A DNA stretch of 64,000 nucleotides from positions 3,061,826 through 3,125,825 of the forward strand of contig NZ_OZ024668.1 in assembly GCF_902497775.2 (NCBI RefSeq), given 5' to 3'. The notes beneath the pieces are model-generated. The model made no database searches, had not been told where the DNA came from, and saw nothing but the letters and a program-made list of their open reading frames with translations. Positions 61,354 through 64,000 of the stretch are shown here, piece by piece; the stretch's first letter is position 1, and every line of letters begins with the position of its first letter. The position numbers and the translations under genes are program-made. Origin of the DNA: Pseudomonas fluorescens. GTDB taxonomy: Bacteria > Pseudomonadota > Gammaproteobacteria > Pseudomonadales > Pseudomonadaceae.

Positions 61354-61874
61354 ATGGCTGGCTCCTTCATTTCCAATGGCTCCTTGATTGGGCTGTTGGG
61401 TGATGGATAGCGCCAACAGGAAGTGGAAACCTTGACTTGATTACAGGGCAAAAAATGCACTTCCAACGCACACAGTCTATCCTCATAAGGTGGGAGATCT
61501 ACTATGGCCCTGTGTTGTTGGTAGTTGGCTTTATGTTTGGCGTAAGCCTCTTCATCAGGACCGTACCCGGAGGTTTTTCGCTTGAGTCTCGCATATGGAT
61601 TCGGATCAGTTTCCCACTCCACTTCAAGCTTCAAGCCTGGCTGCCATTGCCTTGGTAACATCACACCACCCATTCCTCCCCCATAACCAAAAGGACTGAC
61701 ATTCCCCCCTCCAGAGCCATTCACGAAAAAATGATTAATAGCCGCCGAAGTATGATTAATCGCATTCAAACCTGAGCCCAAAAATTTTGACTCCCCTACG
61801 GAGCACCCTGCCAACAGTAAAAGCAAGCTCCCTCCTATCCACTGGCATAACGTGAAAACCTTTAAAATACGCAT
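61341..61874 (-). CDS. Second DUF3304 lipoprotein (immunity paralogue)
   Basis: This is a 177-residue lipoprotein, a close paralogue of the other DUF3304 gene. Shared segments are LLLAGCSVGESKFL (lipobox), NHTSAAINHF, MLPRQWQPGLKLEVEWETDPNP, AYAKHKANYQQHRAIVDLP and IKEPLEMKEPAICPK. The differing parts, such as GSGGGNVSPFGYGGG, may set specificity for the lost effector. An in-frame TTG lies one codon before the chosen ATG. It probably guards against a related toxin from neighbours. Confidence 0.85.
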   Translation of the reverse strand: MRILKVFTLCQWIGGSLLLLLAGCSVGESKFLGSGLNAINHTSAAINHFFVNGSGGGNVSPFGYGGGMGGVMLPRQWQPGLKLEVEWETDPNPYARLKRKTSGYGPDEEAYAKHKANYQQHRAIVDLPPYEDRLCALEVHFLPCNQVKVSTSCWRYPSPNSPIKEPLEMKEPAICPK

Positions 61875-61956
61875 CAACTCAGCTCTTCCTTGTGGTTAAA
61901 TTCCGTACGAATTCAGTGCAAAAACACCTGCTTTACTCGACAACCGACTAACCGCT

Positions 61957-62730
61957 TCAGCTAGGCCTATCGTCGCGGCCAAAATGCAGCCTTGCGTATA
62001 GTTTCAAATCACCAAAGTAGTTTTCCCGACTCGCTTGAAGTACTACGCGATAGCAACTTGCAAAACATTGTTCACGAGAAAGTTCCGGAAACTTCACCCT
62101 GGCAACTTCGATCAGGTTTTGTGCATCACTGATGCTTCCCAACCGGTCAAATTGAGCGTCAGCCAAGCTAATGGGAGGAAAGGTTTCAGCCAAGGTCTGA
62201 TTCGACCGATAGGTGCCAGGCTGCCAAACAGGCTGCTGGTCCCGGTCTAGCCAACTCCAGAACAGGGCCACGCGCAGGAATTGCTCTTTCTGTTCAGGGC
62301 TCAATACGCTGGACAACACTTCAGGCATTACACGAGGGTCATAAAAGCGCAGCAATCCAGACTGGCCTCCCCACTCAAGCTGTGAGAGCCCCTGAAGGGA
62401 CTTAACCAAAACATCAAACGGCATAGGTGAAATCAACAGCATGAGGCGAGGTAGATGCCCAACCTGTTCAACCAGTTCTTCCAGCCAGGCTTTATGCCGC
62501 CAGTCGTCGAGGTTGATTCGCATCAGAATGGGCGCCTGCGTCAACAGTGCCTCCTCTGGTGTTGCGCTGAACAAAGAAAACCAGGACATGCCCGGCTCCA
62601 TGAGACGAAGGGCCGGTAATATGGATATATCCCAGCCTGCTTGATCAACCATGACATCGACATGCCCCACGTTCGCGGAGCCGCAAAGGCTTTCTATCTG
62701 CTCGATCCAGCGTGTGTAGTGCTCTTGCAT
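61957..62730 (-). CDS. DUF4123 T6SS effector adaptor (Tap/TEC chaperone)
   Basis: This is a 257-residue protein of the DUF4123 family, chaperones that load a given effector on VgrG. The segments YALFDGAQ-like DVMVDQAGWDISILPALR, ALLTQAPILMRINLDDWRHKAWLEELV and FYDPRVMPEVLSSVLSPEQKEQFL are family-like. It lies between vgrG and the immunity/effector genes, the usual vgrG-adaptor-effector order, and so should serve the DUF2235 lipase. The start was taken at the ATG 11 bases after the vgrG stop; a longer frame would overlap vgrG. Confidence 0.85.
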   Translation of the reverse strand: MQEHYTRWIEQIESLCGSANVGHVDVMVDQAGWDISILPALRLMEPGMSWFSLFSATPEEALLTQAPILMRINLDDWRHKAWLEELVEQVGHLPRLMLLISPMPFDVLVKSLQGLSQLEWGGQSGLLRFYDPRVMPEVLSSVLSPEQKEQFLRVALFWSWLDRDQQPVWQPGTYRSNQTLAETFPPISLADAQFDRLGSISDAQNLIEVARVKFPELSREQCFASCYRVVLQASRENYFGDLKLYARLHFGRDDRPS

Positions 62731-62740
62731 TTTTCTACCC

Positions 62741-64000
62741 TCAGCCGGCAGTGCGCATGACTGCGCCCGCCGCTTGCGTTTGAGCAATTTTCAGACATTC
62801 TTCGCACACCGACTGCGGCAATTCGGGCATGGGGAAACTCTGGCTGGCCGTCGTTTCCCAGACATGCTGGCCCTTGAGGTTAAGCTTGCCGGGGCTGTGG
62901 ATGTCGATGGCGCCGGCAGGAGTGATACGGATGTAGCCGCCGCCGCAAGCCAGGGTGATGCCGTTTTTGGCGGTCAGTTGCAGGTGGCCCTGTACCGACT
63001 GCATGGTGATGTCTTGCTGGGCAATCAGATTCAACACGTCGCCGTGGGATTCGATTTCCAGCGGTCCCTTGCCGGACACTAGGCGCATGCCTTCCTGCTG
63101 GGCCAGCAGCGAGATGGCCTGATTCGCGTGGAGGGACAGCCGCTGCGCGGCGGCCAGGTTGATTTCGTCGTTGCTTTGCACGTACATCGCATCGCCGCTT
63201 TTGAGCAGCAGGCTGGCAGGGGTCACCGCACCAATACCTTTTGGGGCACTGAGCAGGATGGCCGAGGCATTCAGGTCTTTGGCGCTGTCCTGAAACTGCT
63301 GCAAGCCGACGATGGCGGGCTGGCGGCTATGGTGGGCCTGAGCGATTTCCTGCCAGTCGGCGATTTGCTGTTTGGCTCCCTGGACCTGACTGGAAGCCGG
63401 CTCCATGGTCAGTACGTCACCGATGGCCTTGGCCTGTTCATCAGCACTGATAAACAACCCTTTCCCGCCCCGAATTGCGCCCCAGCCATCGGTGCGCAGC
63501 TCAAAGCCTTCACCGCGCTTGTGCTTCTGCGCATCGACCAGGTGCCCGAGGTTGAGTTGGCTCTTGCCGCTGTGCTCGGTACTGAGCTTGATGTGCTCCT
63601 GCCCGCGCAGGTCTTCCATGCGCAGCTTATTGTTGGCTGGCGTGCGCAACACATTGCGCGTGTAGTCGCGTTTACCCAACGTCACGTGGTCGGGGTGCTG
63701 GCTGTCGTGCAGGGCGTGGGCGATGTACGGACGGTCAGGGTCACCTTGTTCGAAGGCGATGGCTACTTCGGTGCCGGGGATCAGCGGCAGGTGCAGGCCG
63801 TGGGTGTCGCCCGCGTACGGTCGGGCCAGACGCAGCCAGAGGCTTTCTTCACCGGGTTTCCAACTGTCGCGGTCAAACAGAAAATTGACTTTGTAGCGTC
63901 CTTCAATGTCGATGTGGCCGTAGGGGTCGTGTTCCTGCGGGCTGGTGACGCGGGCCGGGACGGTACCAGCGATTTGCGGCTTGTCTTGCAGCGCTGGGCG
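62741..64000 (-). CDS. vgrG: VgrG (TssI) spike protein, 5' end outside the window
   Basis: The frame is open from the right edge and gives the last 419 residues. It begins inside the gp5/OB-like domain (HDPYGHIDIEGRYKVNFLFDRDSWKPGEESLWLRLARPYAGDTHG and IPGTEVAIAFEQGDPDRPYI), then continues through the conserved linker (NKLRMEDLRGQEHIKLSTEHSGKSQLNLGH) and a DUF2345 domain (about the last 240 residues). The tail SVCEECLKIAQTQAAGAVMRTAG has a CEEC pair. It forms the puncturing trimer of the T6SS. A GTG at 63685 within the frame is not the real start. Confidence 0.93.
   Translation of the reverse strand, partial: RPALQDKPQIAGTVPARVTSPQEHDPYGHIDIEGRYKVNFLFDRDSWKPGEESLWLRLARPYAGDTHGLHLPLIPGTEVAIAFEQGDPDRPYIAHALHDSQHPDHVTLGKRDYTRNVLRTPANNKLRMEDLRGQEHIKLSTEHSGKSQLNLGHLVDAQKHKRGEGFELRTDGWGAIRGGKGLFISADEQAKAIGDVLTMEPASSQVQGAKQQIADWQEIAQAHHSRQPAIVGLQQFQDSAKDLNASAILLSAPKGIGAVTPASLLLKSGDAMYVQSNDEINLAAAQRLSLHANQAISLLAQQEGMRLVSGKGPLEIESHGDVLNLIAQQDITMQSVQGHLQLTAKNGITLACGGGYIRITPAGAIDIHSPGKLNLKGQHVWETTASQSFPMPELPQSVCEECLKIAQTQAAGAVMRTAG

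Larger units (their letters stand above)
60361..61874. repeat. Tandem duplication of the immunity/effector module
   Basis: Two copies lie about 823 bp apart. Identical strings occur in both, including parts of the immunity genes (near 60697 and 61517) and the first 165 bases of the effector genes (near 60366-60530 and 61189-61353). The repeat is direct, and recombination across it could delete either copy. Confidence 0.8.

Overview
This window is a high-GC bacterial chromosome segment that reads as a Pseudomonas of the putida/fluorescens type. The evidence is the codon usage, the gene content (glcDEF, aguA, an SdsA-type alkyl sulfatase, Anr-type regulation, a type VI secretion cluster) and inverted pairs of the REP element carrying the core GCGGGCTTGCCCCGC, which is typical of pseudomonads. 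No tRNA, rRNA, CRISPR array or prophage was recognised. Genus-level assignment is inference; species cannot be set.

Layout. 1-1.2 kb: a RES/Xre-type toxin-antitoxin pair cut by the left edge. 1.3-7.2 kb: assorted housekeeping and accessory genes (FAD monooxygenase, YidQ-like lipoprotein, SotB-type exporter, a propeller-like protein, a NADAR protein). 7.3-15 kb: glycolate oxidase glcDEF, then haem and copper genes (cytochrome b561, PCu(A)C, SCO), a decayed TonB-dependent receptor and a GlcG-like protein. 15.1-22.4 kb: a secreted M28 peptidase fused to an outer-membrane barrel, then a sulfur-scavenging group (SsuA-like binding protein, LLM flavin monooxygenase, START protein, alkyl sulfatase with a strongly structured leader). 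22.4-28.2 kb: a nitrogen-heterocycle catabolic group (Asp/Glu racemase-fold enzyme lacking one cysteine, NCS1 permease, GntR regulator, cytosine-deaminase-like amidohydrolase, ureidoglycine-aminohydrolase-like bicupin). 28.3-36.3 kb: e(P4)-type phosphatase, agmatine deiminase with a polyamine-binding protein, three LysR regulators, a diguanylate cyclase and an ankyrin protein. 36.4-44.8 kb: a DUF3616 protein, AraC regulators, a double flavin-reductase-like (PPOX) protein, an Anr-boxed universal stress protein, a GNAT, a DJ-1/PfpI protein and a class V aminotransferase.

45-64 kb: an IS5-family insertion sequence, then a long minus-strand type VI secretion (T6SS) operon entering from the right edge. 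Its order, in the direction of transcription, is vgrG, DUF4123 adaptor, a duplicated immunity/effector module (DUF3304 lipoprotein, effector remnant, DUF3304 lipoprotein, full-length DUF2235 lipase), PAAR, a membrane protein, tssM, tssA, tssF, tssG, tssJ, tssE, a VasL/ImpA-N-OmpA fusion and a lower-GC membrane protein. Genes for TssB, TssC, TssK, TssL, ClpV and Hcp are not in the window and presumably lie to the right. tssM is interrupted by a single in-frame TAA, so this T6SS may be impaired in this strain.

The most notable items are the split tssM, the duplicated effector/immunity module with an internally deleted effector, the VasL-OmpA fusion, the racemase-fold enzyme with a Gly/Cys pair like arylmalonate decarboxylase, the peptidase-barrel fusion and the hairpin in front of the alkyl sulfatase gene.
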